Source of the DNA: Hippasteria phrygiana
Taxonomy: Eukaryota; Echinodermata; Asteroidea; Valvatida; Goniasteridae
Assembly (NCBI GenBank): GCA_037893225.1
Contig: JAZGUH010000720.1
Coordinates: forward strand, 248,001 to 312,000
Direction of reading: 5' to 3'
DNA: 64,000 nt
Shown here: positions 12,301 to 23,208 of the stretch, in pieces
Layout of the letters: every line of letters begins with the position of its first letter
Numbering within the stretch: position 1 is the stretch's first letter
The notes under the pieces: model-generated
What the model was told of the DNA's origin: nothing
Databases searched by the model: none
Seen by the model: the letters and a program-made list of their open reading frames with translations, nothing else
Translations under genes and position numbers: made by a program

Positions 12301-15300
12301 TGGGCAAGTAACAGCGCTGCAGCCGAAAAGAAATTCTTCAAGTGCAATAAAGACATTTTTCTTCTTAAGACAATTTGGTGAAAATACAAAATTCCATGTT
12401 TTTCTATGTGGAATTTGGTTGGACCCGATTGCCTGAAAATTGTCCTGTGTGACATGGCCCTTAGAGTAAGTGTGCTTGTGTTCGGGTTAGAATGTGAGAG
12501 TAAGAGATGGGTGCGGGTTTTAAGGGTGCGGGTTTTAAGGGTGCGGGTTTTAAGGGTGCGGGTTTTAAGGGTGCGGGTTTTAAGGGTGCGGGTTTGAAGG
12601 GTGCGGGTTTTAAGAGTGGTAGAGTTAGGGCCTTGTTACACAATGCAATTTTAACAAGCAATTTGTGGGCAAGTAACAGCGCTGCAGCCGAAAAGAAATT
12701 CTTCAAGTGCAATAAAGACATTTTTCTTGTTAAGACAGTTTGGTGAAAATATAAGAATTCCCTGTTTTTCTATGTGGAATTTGGTTGGACCCGATTGCCT
12801 GAAAATTTTCCTGTGTGACATGGCCCTTAGAGTAAGAGTGCTTGTGTTCGGGTTAGAATGTGAGAGTAAGAGATGGGTGCGGGTTTTAAGGGTGCGGGTT
12901 TTAAGGGTGCGGGTTTTAAGGGTGCGGGTTTTAATGGTGCGGGTTTTAAGGGTGCGGGTTTTAAGGGTGCGGGTTTTAAGGGTGCGGGTTTTAAGGGTGC
13001 GGGTTTTAAGGGTGCGGGTTTTAAGAGTGCTAGAGTTAGGGCCTTGTTACACAATGCAATTTTAACAAGCAATTTGTGGGCAAGTAACAGCGCTGCAGCC
13101 GAAAAGAAATTCTTCAAGTGCAATAAAGACATTTTTCTTCTTAAGACAATTTGGTGAAAATACAAAATTCCATGTTTTTCTATGTGGAATTTGGTTGGAC
13201 CCGATTGCCTGAAAATTTTCCTGTGTGACATGGCCCTTAGAGTAAGAGTGCTTGTGTTCGGGTTAGAATGTGAGAGTAAGAGAAGGGTGCGGGTTTTAAG
13301 GGTGCGGGTTTTAAGGGTGCGGGTTTTAAGGGTGCGGGTTTTAAGAGTGCTAGAGTTAGGGCCTTGTTACACAATGCAATTTTAACAAGCAATTTGTGGG
13401 CAAGTAACAGCGCTGCAGCCGAAAAGAAATTCTTCAAGTGCAATAAAGACATTTTTCTTGTTAAGACAGTTTGGTGAAAATATAAGAATTCCCTGTTTTT
13501 CTATGTGGAATTTGGTTGGACCCGATTGCCTGAAAATTTTCCTGTGTGACATGGCCCTTAGAGTAAGAGTGCTTGTGTTCGGGTTAGAATGTGAGAGTAA
13601 GAGATGGGTGCGGGTTTTAAGGGTGCGGGTTTTAAGGGTGCGGGTTTTAAGGGTGCGGGTTTTAAGGGAGCGGGTTTAAAGGGTGCGGGTTTTAAGGGTG
13701 CGGGTTTTAAGAGTGCGGGTTTTAAGGGTGCGGGTTTTAAGAGTACGGGTTTTAAGAGTGCTAGAGTTAGGGCCTTGTTACACAATGCAATTTTAACAAG
13801 CAATTTGTGGGCAAGTAACAGCGCTGCAGCCGAAAAGAAATTCTTAAAGTGCAGTAAAGACATTTTTCTTCTTAAGACAGTTTGGTGAAAATAAAAGAAT
13901 TCCCTGTTTTTCTAAGTGGAATTTGGTTGGACCCGATTGCCTGAAAATTTTCCTGTGTGACATGGCCCTTAGAGTAAGAGTGCTTGTGTTCGGGTTAGAA
14001 TGTGAGAGTAAGAGATGGGTGCGGGTTTTAAGGGTGCGGGTTTTAAGGGTGCGGGTTTTAAGGGTGCGGGTTTTAAGGGTGCGGGTTTTAAGGGTGCGGG
14101 TTTTAAGGGTGCGGGTTTTAAGGGTGCGGGTTTTAAGAGTGCTAGAGTTAGGGCCTTGTTACACAATGCAATTTTAACAAGCAATTTGTGGGCAAGTAAC
14201 AGCGCTGCAGCCGAAAAGAAATTCTTAAAGTGCAGTAAAGACATTTTTCTTCTTAAGACAGTTTGGTGAAAATAAAAGAATTCCCTGTTTTTCTAAGTGG
14301 AATTTGGTTGGACCCGATTGCCTGAAAATTTTCCTGTGTGACATGGCCCTTAGAGTAAGAGTGCTTGTGTTCGGGTTAGAATGTGAGAGTAAGAGATGGG
14401 TGCGGGTTTTATGGGTGCATGTTTTAAGGGTGCGGGTTTTAAGGGTGCAGGTTTTAAGGGTGCGGGTTTTAAGGGTGCGGGTTTTAAGGGTGCGGGTTTT
14501 AAGGGTGCGGGTTTTAAGGGTGCGGGTTTTAAGGGTGCGGGTTTTAAGGGTGCGGGTTTTAAGAGTGCTAGAGTTAGGGCCTTGTTACACAATGCAATTT
14601 TAACAAGCAATTTGTGGGCAAGTAACAGCGCTGCAGCCGAAAAGAAATTCTTAAAGTGCAGTAAAGACATTTTTCTTCTTAAGACAGTTTGGTGAAAATA
14701 AAAGAATTCCCTGTTTTTCTAAGTGGAATTTGGTTGGACCCGATTGCCTGAAAATTTTCCTGTGTGACATGGCTCTTAGAGTAAGAGTGCTTGTGTTCGG
14801 GTTAGAATGTGAGAGTAAGAGATGGGTGCGGGTTTTAAGGGTGCATGTTTTAAGGGTGCGGGTTTTAAGGGTGCGGGTTTTAAGGGTGCGGGTTTTAAGG
14901 GTGCGGGTTTTAAGGGTGCGGGTTTTAAGGGTGCGGGTTTTAAGGGTGCGGGTTTTAAGGGTGCGGGTTTTAAGGGTGCGGGTTTTAAGGGTGCGGGTTT
15001 TAAGGGTGCGGGTTTTAAGGGTGCGGGTTTTAAGGGTGCATGTTTTAAGGGTGCGGGTTTTAAGGGTGCGGGTTTTAAGGGTGCGGGTTTTAAGGGTGCG
15101 GGTTTTAAGGGTGCGGGTTTTAAGGGTGCGGGTTTTAAGGGTGCGGGTTTTAAGGATGCGGGTTTTAAGGGTGCGGGTTTTAAGAGTGCGGGTTTTAAGA
15201 GTGCGGGTTTTAAGAGTGCGGGTTTTAAGAGTGCTAGAGTTAGGGCCTTGTTACACAATGCAATTTTAACAAGCAATTTGTGGGCAAGTAACAGCGCTGC

Positions 15301-15351
15301 AGCCGAAAAGAAATTCTTCAAGTGCAATAAAGACATTTTTCTTCTTAAGAC
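9307..15351. repeat. 2,980-bp near-identical tandem duplication in the array
   Basis: Copy 1 (about 9307-12286) and copy 2 (about 12287-15266, with identity running on to about 15351) share private variants at exactly 2,980 bp. Examples are GGGAGCGGGTTTAAAGGG at 10681 region and 13661 region, TTTTATGGGTGCATG at 11427 region and 14407 region, and the long 27-unit block at 11.84 and 14.82 kb. Outside these limits the copies differ (ATTCTAAC near 9304 against ATTTTAAC; CAATTTGG near 12371 against CAGTTTGG). The identity points to a very recent duplication or an assembly duplication. Confidence 0.88.
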
Positions 15352-17196
15352 AGTTTGGTGAAAATAAAAGAATTCCCTGTTTTTCTATGTAGAATTTGGT
15401 TGGACCCGATTGCCTGAAAATTTTTGTGTGTGACATGGCCCTTAGAGTAAGAGTGCTTGTGTTCGGGTTAGAATGTGAGAGTAAGAGATGGGTGCGGGTT
15501 TTAAGGGAGCGGGTTTTAAGGGTGCGGGTTTTAAGGGTGCGGGTTTTAAGGGTGCGGGTTTTAAGGGTGCGGGTTTTAAGGGTGCGGGTTTTATGGGTGC
15601 GGGTTTTATGGGTGCGGGTTTTAAGGGTGCAGGTTGGTGCGGGTTTTAAGAGTGCGGGTTTTAAGAGTGCGGGTTTTAAGAGTGCTAGAGTTAGGGCCTT
15701 GTTATACAATGCAATTTTAACAAGCAATTTGTGGGCAAGTAACAGCGCTGCAGCCGAAAAGAAATTCTTAAAGTGCAGTAAAGAAATTTTTCTTCTTAAG
15801 ACAGTTTGGTGAAAATAAAAGAATTCCCTGTTTTTCTATGTGGAATTTGGTTGGACCAGATTGCCTGAAAATGTTCCTGTGTGACATGGCCCTTAGAGTA
15901 AGTGTGCTTGTGTTCGGGTTAGAATGTGAGAGTAAGAGATGGGTGCGGGTTTTAAGGGTGCAGGTTTTAAGGGTGCGGGTTTTAAGGGTGCGGGTTTTAA
16001 GGGTGCGGGTTTTAAGGGTGCGGGTTTTAAGGGTGCGGGTTTTAAGGGTGCGGGTTTTAAGGGTGCGGGTTTTAAGAGTGCTAGAGTTAGGGCCTTGTTA
16101 CACAATGCAATTTTAACAAGCAAATTGTGGGCAAGTAACAGCGCTGCAGCCGAAAAGAAATTCTTCAAGTGCAATAAAGACATTTTTCTTCTTAAGACAG
16201 TTTGGTGAAAATAAAAGAATTCCCTGTTTTTCTATGTGGAATTTGGTTGGACCCGATTGCCTGAAAATTGTCCTGTGTGACATGGCCCTTAGAGTAAGAG
16301 TGCTTGTGTTCGGGTTAGAATGTGAGAGTAAGAGATGGGTGCGGGTTTTAAGGGTGCGGGTTTTAAGGGTGCGGGTTTTAAGGGAGCGGGTTTTAAGGGT
16401 GCGGGTTTTAAGGGTGCGGGTTTTAAGAGTGCGGGTTTTAAGGGTGCGGGTTTTAAGAGTACGGGTTTTAAGAGTGCTAGAGTTAGGGCCTTGTTACACA
16501 ATGCAATTTTAACAAGCAATTTGTGGGCAAGTAACAGCGCTGCAGCCGAAAAGAAATTCTTAAAGTGCAGTAAAGACATTTTTCTTCTTAAGACAATTTG
16601 GTGAAAATACAAAATTCCATGTTTTTCTATGTGGAATTTGGTTGGACCCGATTGCGGGTTTTAAGGGTGGGGGTTTTAAGGGTGGGGGTTTTAAGGGTGG
16701 GGGTTTTAAGGGTGCGGGTTTTAAGGGTGCGGGTTTTAAGGGTGCGGGTTTTAAGGGTGCGGGTTTTAAGGGTGCGGGTTTTAAGGGTGCGGGTTTTAAG
16801 GGTGCGGGTTTTAAGGGTGCGGGTTTTAAGGGTGCGGGTTTTAAGGGTGCGGGTTTTAAGGGTGCGGGTTTGAAGGGTGCGGGTTTGAAGGGTGCAGGTT
16901 TGAAGGGTGCGGGTTTTAAGAGTGCGGGTTTTAAGGGTGTGGGTTTTAAGGGTGCTAGAGTTAGGGCCTTGTTACACAATGCAATTTTAACAAGCAATTT
17001 GTGGGCAAGTAACAGCGCTGCAGCCGAATAAAATTCTTAAAGTGCAGTAAAGACATTTTTCTTCTTAAGACAATTTGGTGAAAATACAAAATTCCATGTT
17101 TTTCTATGTGGAATTTGGTTGGACCCGATTGCGGGTTTTAAGGGTGCGGGGTTTTAAGGGTGCGGGTTTTAAGGGTGCGGGTTTTAAGGGTGCGGG

Positions 17197-17570
17197 TACT
17201 TTTGTTTATACATGTATGTGGCTTCAAAAACTGCCCCTTTAAGATGACGTCACGTGACATGTAATGACATCATGATAATGTCATGTCAATTTTCAGCTAT
17301 AAACCTACTGGGCTACCTAGATATTACTTATCAACTTAATCGAACTTGTACTTTTGTTTATATGTGGCTTTAAAAACTGCCCCTGTAAGATGACGTCGGG
17401 TGACATGTGATGAAGTCATCATAACGTCATGTCAATTTTCATCTATAAACCTGCTGGCCTACCTAGATATTACATTTCAACTTAATCGAGCTTGTACTTT
17501 TGTAGATATATGGCTTCAAAAACTGCCCCTTTAAGATGACGTCACGTGACATGTGATGACGTCATCATGA
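17197..17570. repeat. Tandem ~150-bp repeat rich in TGACGTCA
   Basis: There are about 2.5 copies with period near 150 bp, starting at 17197, 17349 and 17495. Each begins TACTTTTGT and contains AAAACTGCCCC followed by a TGACGTCA-like core. Some cores are exact CRE/ATF palindromes (TGACGTCA), others diverged. The repeat abuts the end of the minisatellite with no unique sequence between. Confidence 0.85.
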
Positions 17571-18300
17571 GGTAAAAGTTCGGCACACATTGTGAGCAGT
17601 TAGTCTAAGTGTCTGCCAAGTTTAAAAGTACCCAAAGTGCCGGTAAGAAAGAAAACATTTACAAATGCTATGGGCAATAGTCTAGCGACTTGAAAAGACT
17701 ACAAATCAGCCTTTTTATAAACAGCATGCACATTTAAGCCATGGTTATCTGCCCTTCCCATAACTCCTTTGTGTTATATTGAATTTAGTCTAAATTTTGA
17801 AATGGCTGTCATTTCTTACTTGAGTGAGCCACAATCATGAAATGGCTGTCATTTCTTACTTGAGTGAGCCACAATCATGACATTTTGGAATTAGGTACAG
17901 ACAAAATCCATGTATACATTTTTGTAATCGGATTGACCCTTACATGCGTTTAAAAAAAACACCACATTTTTTATGACGTCATCATGACGTCACACAATTT
18001 TCGCCTTTCAGGGCATATCTTTAAAACACCAGAGCTATAACAAAAAGAATTTTTAAAATATCTTGTTTTGTTCGCTAGATATATTGAAAAGAATGTTACG
18101 ATTTTAATAATTTCAAAAATTCATAAAAAATCATGTGATGACGTCATCATGATGTAAAAGTTTGGCACACATTCTGAGCATTTGGTTTAAGTGTCTGTTA
18201 AGTTTAAAGGCAATCGGTTGCTTTAAACATAGAGGGAGGATATAGTAGCCAAAGTGCCGGTAAGAAAGAAAACGTGTACAAATGCTATGGGCAAAAGTCT
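17570..18300. repeat. Diverged direct duplication with TGATGACGTCATCA palindromes
   Basis: The stretch 17571-17690 (GTAAAAGTTCGGCACACATT, AAAGTGCCGGTAAGAAAGAAAAC, CAAATGCTATGGGCAA) is repeated with an internal insertion at 18153-18300. Both copies follow a TGATGACGTCATCATGA palindrome (17551 and 18135 regions), and another lies at 17975. No coding sequence is recognisable. Confidence 0.75.
17798..17877. repeat. Exact 40-bp tandem duplication
   Basis: Two perfect copies of a 40-bp segment (starting TGAAATGGCTGTCATTTC, ending GAGCCACAATCA) lie at 17798-17837 and 17838-17877. Confidence 0.95.
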
Positions 18301-19062
18301 GAAAAAAGAAAGAAAACAAACAAACAAACTTCCGAAACAGCCAATAATTGTATACCTCGCAAAAGTTAAGCTGTCAATCACAAAGGTTTCAGGGCTAGGG
18401 GTGCAGGATATTTTATTTCAGACATCCTTTTTATTTCAGGGCGAATGAATACTGACATTGTAATAAGTACTGATTTTTTTTAAACATACATGTAGCATGT
18501 CGGAACAGGTGAGCATTAATATTCCAAGCAAAGGATACAATAATCCATCCTTACGTTTAATTCAGCCACAGGAGGGTAAACATTGTTTTCTTTGCTCGAC
18601 GTTAAATACGGCAATCGATGAATTTATTTAATCAGCTACATGTATGTTTCCCCTTGTGTTATATTTGTTCTGCTTGCTCTAATTTTTCTGGTGATTTTCA
18701 CGCCAAGATTGCGTTAAGCCCGCCCACTAGACTATCGACGGGTACCAGCGAATTGTGTAGATACCAACAGTCAATCTGCGTGAACTAGCTGATTTATTTA
18801 GAGCTTGAGGCACGAACCACGTGCGAGCAGCCCCAAGTGCAGAAAAGCATTGAAGCATTTCTCAATGAATGGTTGAAATGGATACGCCCACTAATCGGCA
18901 TAATTTGGTCTAATTGCGGTGAAAATTATCATTTTCTAGCTGCCTACCATGAATAGAAATTACACCAATTCGCTTGTTCAATGTCATTTGGTGATTTTCT
19001 TAAAACGTCCCCCGAAATACGAATCACCGAGCCACCAAGTCTGCCAAGTGGTCAATTATCTT
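18301..19062. other. Intergenic, nothing recognised
   Basis: This is AT-rich non-coding sequence. Open frames are short and show no family resemblance, splice structure or codon bias that I can support. Confidence 0.6.
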
Positions 19063-19345
19063 ATGCACCTATCAATTGCTTCCCCCACCCCTCTCCTGGG
19101 GCTGCCCCACCCAAGATGTGGGGATTGTCACTTTTGAAGTGACCAAATCCCCACCCCTGGAGCAAACTTTTAGTGACAATCCCTGACATACATGGGTGGG
19201 GCACCCCCACCTCATGGTTTTGAACTTCTTCTGATGTGGAAACAATGGCAAAATGAGTGACCAAAATCCCCACCCTGGGGCTTGAAAAATGTTACCAAAC
19301 CCCACATAAGACCTGGGGCAGCCCGGGGGAGGGGTGGGGGAGCAC
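19063..19345. mobile_element. MITE-like element, family with ATGCGCCTATCAATTGCTT end
   Basis: The left end is ATGCACCTATCAATTGCTT. The body (GACTGTCACTTTTGAAGTGAC-like core, CATACATGGGTGGGGCA, ACCTCATGGTTTT) matches the complete copy at 50361-50657 along its length. The right inverted end has been lost: the body stops at GGGTGGGGGAGCACATTATT. No coding capacity. Confidence 0.8.
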
Positions 19346-19612
19346 ATTATTTACACGATAAATAAAAAGTTCGAAAGGATGATGTCACTTCGACTTGAAC
19401 CTCGCTTACATGGAAATTAATTTTAGCGAATTTGCTGGTGAAAAGAAAGTATCACCGAGAAGGGAAAATAGGGGTTCCGAAAACAAATAGCCGATTTTAA
19501 AAATGATATCGGCAATATCTCGATTTTTCGATTTTAAAAGAATGTAGCCGATTTCAATTTTTGGGAGGCGAATATCGCATCATCGCGATGTTATCGTATC
19601 GCCCAGCACTAA
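19346..19612. repeat. Dispersed repeat, inverted copy at 24530-24727
   Basis: Segments ATTATTTACAC, CCTCGCTTACA, GCGAATTTGCTGGT and GCGAATATCGCATCATCGCGATG recur in the same order on the other strand at 24530-24727. Each copy abuts an end of the ATGCGCCTAT family, so this may be an outer part of a larger composite element. Related ATATCGGCGATATCG sequence is at 25470-25530. Confidence 0.7.
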
Positions 19613-20242
19613 CGTCTGCCTTCATCAAACATGTGCGGCTTGATCACCCGATGAATTAGGCCTAAGATTTTTCTTTCTTGCATGCTTGTCAATGACATGT
19701 TTGTTTCAATTTCTAAAGAAGCCTGTTAAATGTCCAAACAATTGCACACCTCATCTGCTTGCCAATCACATAAGATTTTGTAAGAAACGATCTAAATTAT
19801 AGGCCTGTATTTCTGTAACGTGAATGTATACTGTTGGGTAAACTGCTGCAATAAAATCACCGTGATGGCATGACATTTTCTTGAGACAGAGGACCAGGGG
19901 CACCTCTGTAAATGTTTTTCCTGAGAAATAAAATACAATTTGAAGGAAATACTATTTTAAATTGTCAATTTGTTTTGTAGCTTTACATAGGTACACCAGT
20001 GTCTGAAAAGTGCTTAAGTGCACTGCATGCACTGTGAATGTTGTGAAATTCAAATTAGGCCGAAAAGTAAAAACTTTATTGAAGAATACAAAGTAAAAAC
20101 CAACAACAATTCTAGAGTACACTCCCAGACCATTCCTGTCAAACTAAACACAGCTCTATGGTCATACCCCATACCCTAGCTGAACCCCCCCAGTTTTAGA
20201 TCAACATACAAAGATGATTTACATGCCTTTACAAATGTATTT
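19613..20242. other. Intergenic, nothing recognised
   Basis: No gene, repeat or structural RNA recognised in this stretch. Confidence 0.55.
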
Positions 20243-20335
20243 ACAAGTCTGGTCTTGGTCTTGGTCTCGGACTGTCGGTCTCGGTCTTGGTCTTGGTCTC
20301 GGACTGTCGGTCTCGGTCTTGGTCTCGGACTGCCT
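20243..20335. repeat. Simple repeat of GGTCTTGGTCTCGGACTG type
   Basis: Six-base words GGTCTT and GGTCTC alternate, with GGACTGTC interruptions that recur about every 42 bp. Low-complexity microsatellite DNA. Confidence 0.85.
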
Positions 20336-20434
20336 GGTCTTGACTACAACACTGACACATGTCATGACAGCGTTCTACTCACCAGGGTCATCTGGTATTA
20401 ATCACCAATGTCATTTCCTTGGTCAAATTCACCG

Positions 20435-21632
20435 CTTAAGATCGGACATACATGTAGGCCTACGTTTTTGAAGATCATCATTCGGTGTCATACACTTTAC
20501 GTCTTGTCATTTCCAAAGCCTAAAAAAAAACCTAAAATAAACTAAATTATACAAGTTAATTCGCCAAGTTCACAAGAATGGCCCCCCCCCCAAAAAAAAA
20601 GGAAAGAAAAGTTTATATTAATGATAGTTGTTCAAAAATCTATCGGGTTATATCGCTGGGAAATCATAGGCCTACATGTACATGTACTTCCAATGTGGGA
20701 AGTAGGCCTACATGTACATGCGGATCAATTTTTTTAACGAGCCCAAACATGCGTCATGATTTCTCATGAACTTAATTTTAAAAAGTAGTTCGTATATATC
20801 CAACAAAACCTATCGCGCGGTACGAGTTGTCTTAACTCAACCCCGGACAACTCGCGCCCCGGACAACTCGTACCTTCGCCAACTCGTACCTTCGCCAACT
20901 CGTACCTTCGCCAACTCGTACCTTCGCCAACTCGTACCTTCGCCAACTCGTACCTTCGCCAACTCGTACCTTCGCCAACTCGTACCTTCGCCAACTCGTA
21001 CCTTCGCCAACTCGTACCTTCGCCAACTCGTACCTTCGCCAACTCGTACCTTCGCCAACTCGTACCTTCGCCAACTCGTACCTTCGCCAACTCGTACCTT
21101 CGCCAACTCGTACCTTCGCCAACTCGTACCTTCGCCAACTCGTACCTTCGCCAACTCGTACCTTCGCCAACTCGTACCTTCGCCAACTCGTACCTTCGCC
21201 AACTCGTACCGCGCGATAGGTTTTGTTGGATATATACAAATTCCTTTTTAAAATTAAGTTGATGAGAAATCATGACGCATGTTTGGGCTCGTTAAAAAAA
21301 TTGATCCGCATGTACATGTACATGTACATGTAGGCCTACTTCCCACATTGGAAGTACATGTACATGTAGGCCTATGATTTCCCAGCGATATAACCGGATA
21401 GATTTTTGAACAACTATCATTAATATAAACTTTTCTTTCATTTTTTTTGGGGGGTGGCCATTCTTGAGAACTTGGCGAATTAACTTGTATTTGATATAAT
21501 TTTGTTTATTTTGGGGGTTTTTTTAGGCTTCGGAAATGACAAAGAGGACCTCTGGGCAAGACGTAAAGTGTATGACACCGAATGATGATCTTCAAAAACT
21601 TAGGCCTACATATTTGTCCGATCTGAAGAATG
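20435..21632. mobile_element. Foldback (TU-like) element with minisatellite loop
   Basis: Two inverted arms of about 430 bp (20435-20870 and 21205-21632) match through AAGATCGGACATA, ACGTTTTTGAAGATCATCATTC, GTAAAGTGTATGACACCG, GGCCTACATGTACATG and CCTATCGCGCGGTACGAG. The arms enclose a 16-bp tandem repeat. Long inverted repeats carrying simple tandem units are the hallmark of foldback transposons such as sea-urchin TU elements. The arms have diverged by indels, and there is no transposase, so this is a non-autonomous copy. Confidence 0.85.
20870..21210. repeat. 16-bp minisatellite inside the foldback
   Basis: About 21 essentially perfect copies of AACTCGTACCTTCGCC. The period (16) shifts frame each copy and repeats every 48 bases, which produces long open frames on both strands; these are artefacts. 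Diverged relatives (GGTACGAGTTGGCCAA) occur near 25.9 and 26.6 kb, linking this element to another foldback. Confidence 0.95.
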
Positions 21633-22420
21633 GGGACCTGTTTTAGTTGTTTTTTTGCGTTCACTCATTGGCAAAGTACATGTAGTTTGGGTCACTTGGT
21701 TAAATCATTGGATGTTGTATAGCAGACGGCCAAGATGTAAAGTTTATAAGATCTTAAAAACTTATGTCTGATCTTAAGAATGGGGGCCCATTTTTTGGGG
21801 GCGTTAACTACCTTCTATTTATTATCTCTTATTATCTCTGATTTCTTTTCTTTTTTTTGGGGGGGGGGAGTGGGGATCTTGTTTTCTTTATTTAAAACAG
21901 CGGATGATTCAATGTAACTAGTTTAATTATTTGTTTATATCTTGATTACCAGTTATTTTTTAGCAAAACGTATAATTTATGGAGTTTTGAAGGATCCAAA
22001 CTAACTCATTATTCAACCAATCATCTCTCATAATTATTGTGGTGGCGTGGCATCCATTTGATTTTGAGTTGGAAGTACGGTGAGATCATAGTAAATTAAG
22101 TCCTATTCACGAATTTGACAAAGCAAGAATGTGCCACGCTAAATGCGTACATTACCAGTAACGTGCGGCAAGTTCAAAGGCGGATGTCTTAATACTTGGG
22201 GCCTATATTTTGTAGGCCTGTGCATTCAAATAATCACACACCATCAAATAAATTACTCCAAGCAAATACCTGTAATACTGAGAGCACTGACCATTTCCGC
22301 TGCCCCAGTATCTGAACAACATTCACTTTCTCAAGGTCAATATTCCCGCACACTCTTTGATCATACCGCGGGGTTCCGTCGCAGTGTACAAACCGCAGCT
22401 CACATTCCATTGAAAGAGTA
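21633..22420. other. Intergenic, partial echo of the foldback arm
   Basis: Around 21730-21800 the sequence AAGATGTAAAGTTTATAAGATCTT followed by CTTAAGAATGGGGGCCC is a diverged copy of the foldback's outer arm at 21555-21650. The rest, including the T/G-rich run at 21850, shows nothing recognisable. Confidence 0.55.
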
Positions 22421-22592
22421 AAGCCCGGTTCATACTTCATGCGAATGCAAAGCGAATTTATGACGTCAACGCCAATCATTCGCGCTGCGAATTCGCAAAA
22501 GTTGAACACATTTCAACTTGTGCGAAGCTTCGCTGCGAATGTTTCATGACGCCAAATTCGCTTCGCATTCGCATGAAGTATGAACCGGGCTT
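22421..22592. mobile_element. Short palindromic MITE (AAGCCCGGTTCATACTTCAT ends)
   Basis: The ends AAGCCCGGTTCATACTTCAT and ATGAAGTATGAACCGGGCTT are perfect inverted repeats. Inner arms (GCGAATGCAAAGCGAATTT and AAATTCGCTTCGCATTCGC) keep pairing. It is 172 bp with no coding capacity: a typical non-autonomous DNA transposon. Confidence 0.88.
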
Positions 22593-23172
22593 AACAAGAT
22601 AGCCAAGATAAGATATAAACAGCATATTGGTCGGCCACATTATTGACAATTTCCATTAACTGCATTTTGGTTGACGCATTGTTTTCAAAACACCGCCAGA
22701 CCGTTCGGATCTTTTGGGTCGAAACAGAGTTGGAAATGGATGAATTTGTCTTTATTTATTTACTTATTTTTGGTCTGAAATTTTACTTTGAATTTTTCAC
22801 CTTAAGTTTTGGGTACCCGAACCGGAAAAATGGATCCGGGTATTGAAGCCGGCATTCGGGTACCCGGATACCCGGAACAGGCCAAATAGTTTGGCTATGA
22901 CACCACAAGTCCACCCTGTACATGTACTTTAGTGTGGACTTTCCTTTGTTTTCATGTAGTTAAGAAAAATGGAGACAAAAGCTGAATGTTTTTTTACCGT
23001 AATCCCCTGAGGCTTAAATGTAGTGTACACGATTGGTAATCCTCCAATTTCTTTTTACTGAATTATTACGATATACCTTGGTAGACTTAAGTTAATAGTA
23101 GTCTCAATCATCCTGTGAAATGATGGCACCAGGTGTGCTGTCGTTGTCAAGCAAAGTGGAAATGAATATTCG

Positions 23173-23208
23173 TTTTCCAACGATTTCCATCTGGAAATCG
23201 TTGGAAAA
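23173..23208. other. Perfect 17-bp-stem hairpin
   Basis: TTTTCCAACGATTTCCA is followed after two bases by its exact reverse complement. It may be the core of a short palindromic element; there is no coding context. Confidence 0.85.

Larger units (their letters stand above)
1..17196. repeat. Giant composite minisatellite array (15-bp unit plus spacer)
   Basis: The basic unit is GGTGCGGGTTTTAAG (15 bp), in blocks of about 4 to 27 copies. Each block ends in a spacer of about 250 bp that starts GTGCTAGAGTTAGGGCC, runs through CAGCGCTGCAGCCG and TTGGTTGGACCCGATTGC, and usually leads through GTGTTCGGGTTAGAATGTG into the next block. I count about 38 spacer copies. A common variant unit has AAGAGTGC in place of AAGGGTGC. 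Because 15 is divisible by three, several frames stay open and read as pentapeptide repeats; I treat none as genes. The array starts before base 1 and stops abruptly at about 17,196. It has no recognisable RNA or protein gene. Confidence 0.97.

Noticed and set aside
1..17031. Dozens of open frames of 60-220 codons on both strands (VRVLR-, GAGFK- and LKPAP-type repeats)
   Set aside because: They arise because the 15-bp repeat period is divisible by three and the unit has no stop in several frames. They change with repeat number and have no independent coding signal.
1..17196. Telomeric repeat array
   Set aside because: TTAGGG occurs only as isolated words in the spacer (GTTAGGGCC); the tandem unit is GGTGCGGGTTTTAAG, not a telomere repeat.
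20764..21273. Open frames of up to 169 codons through the 16-bp minisatellite
   Set aside because: The repeat reads open in several frames on both strands with period 48 bases, and the frames start and stop in the foldback arms. No protein family.
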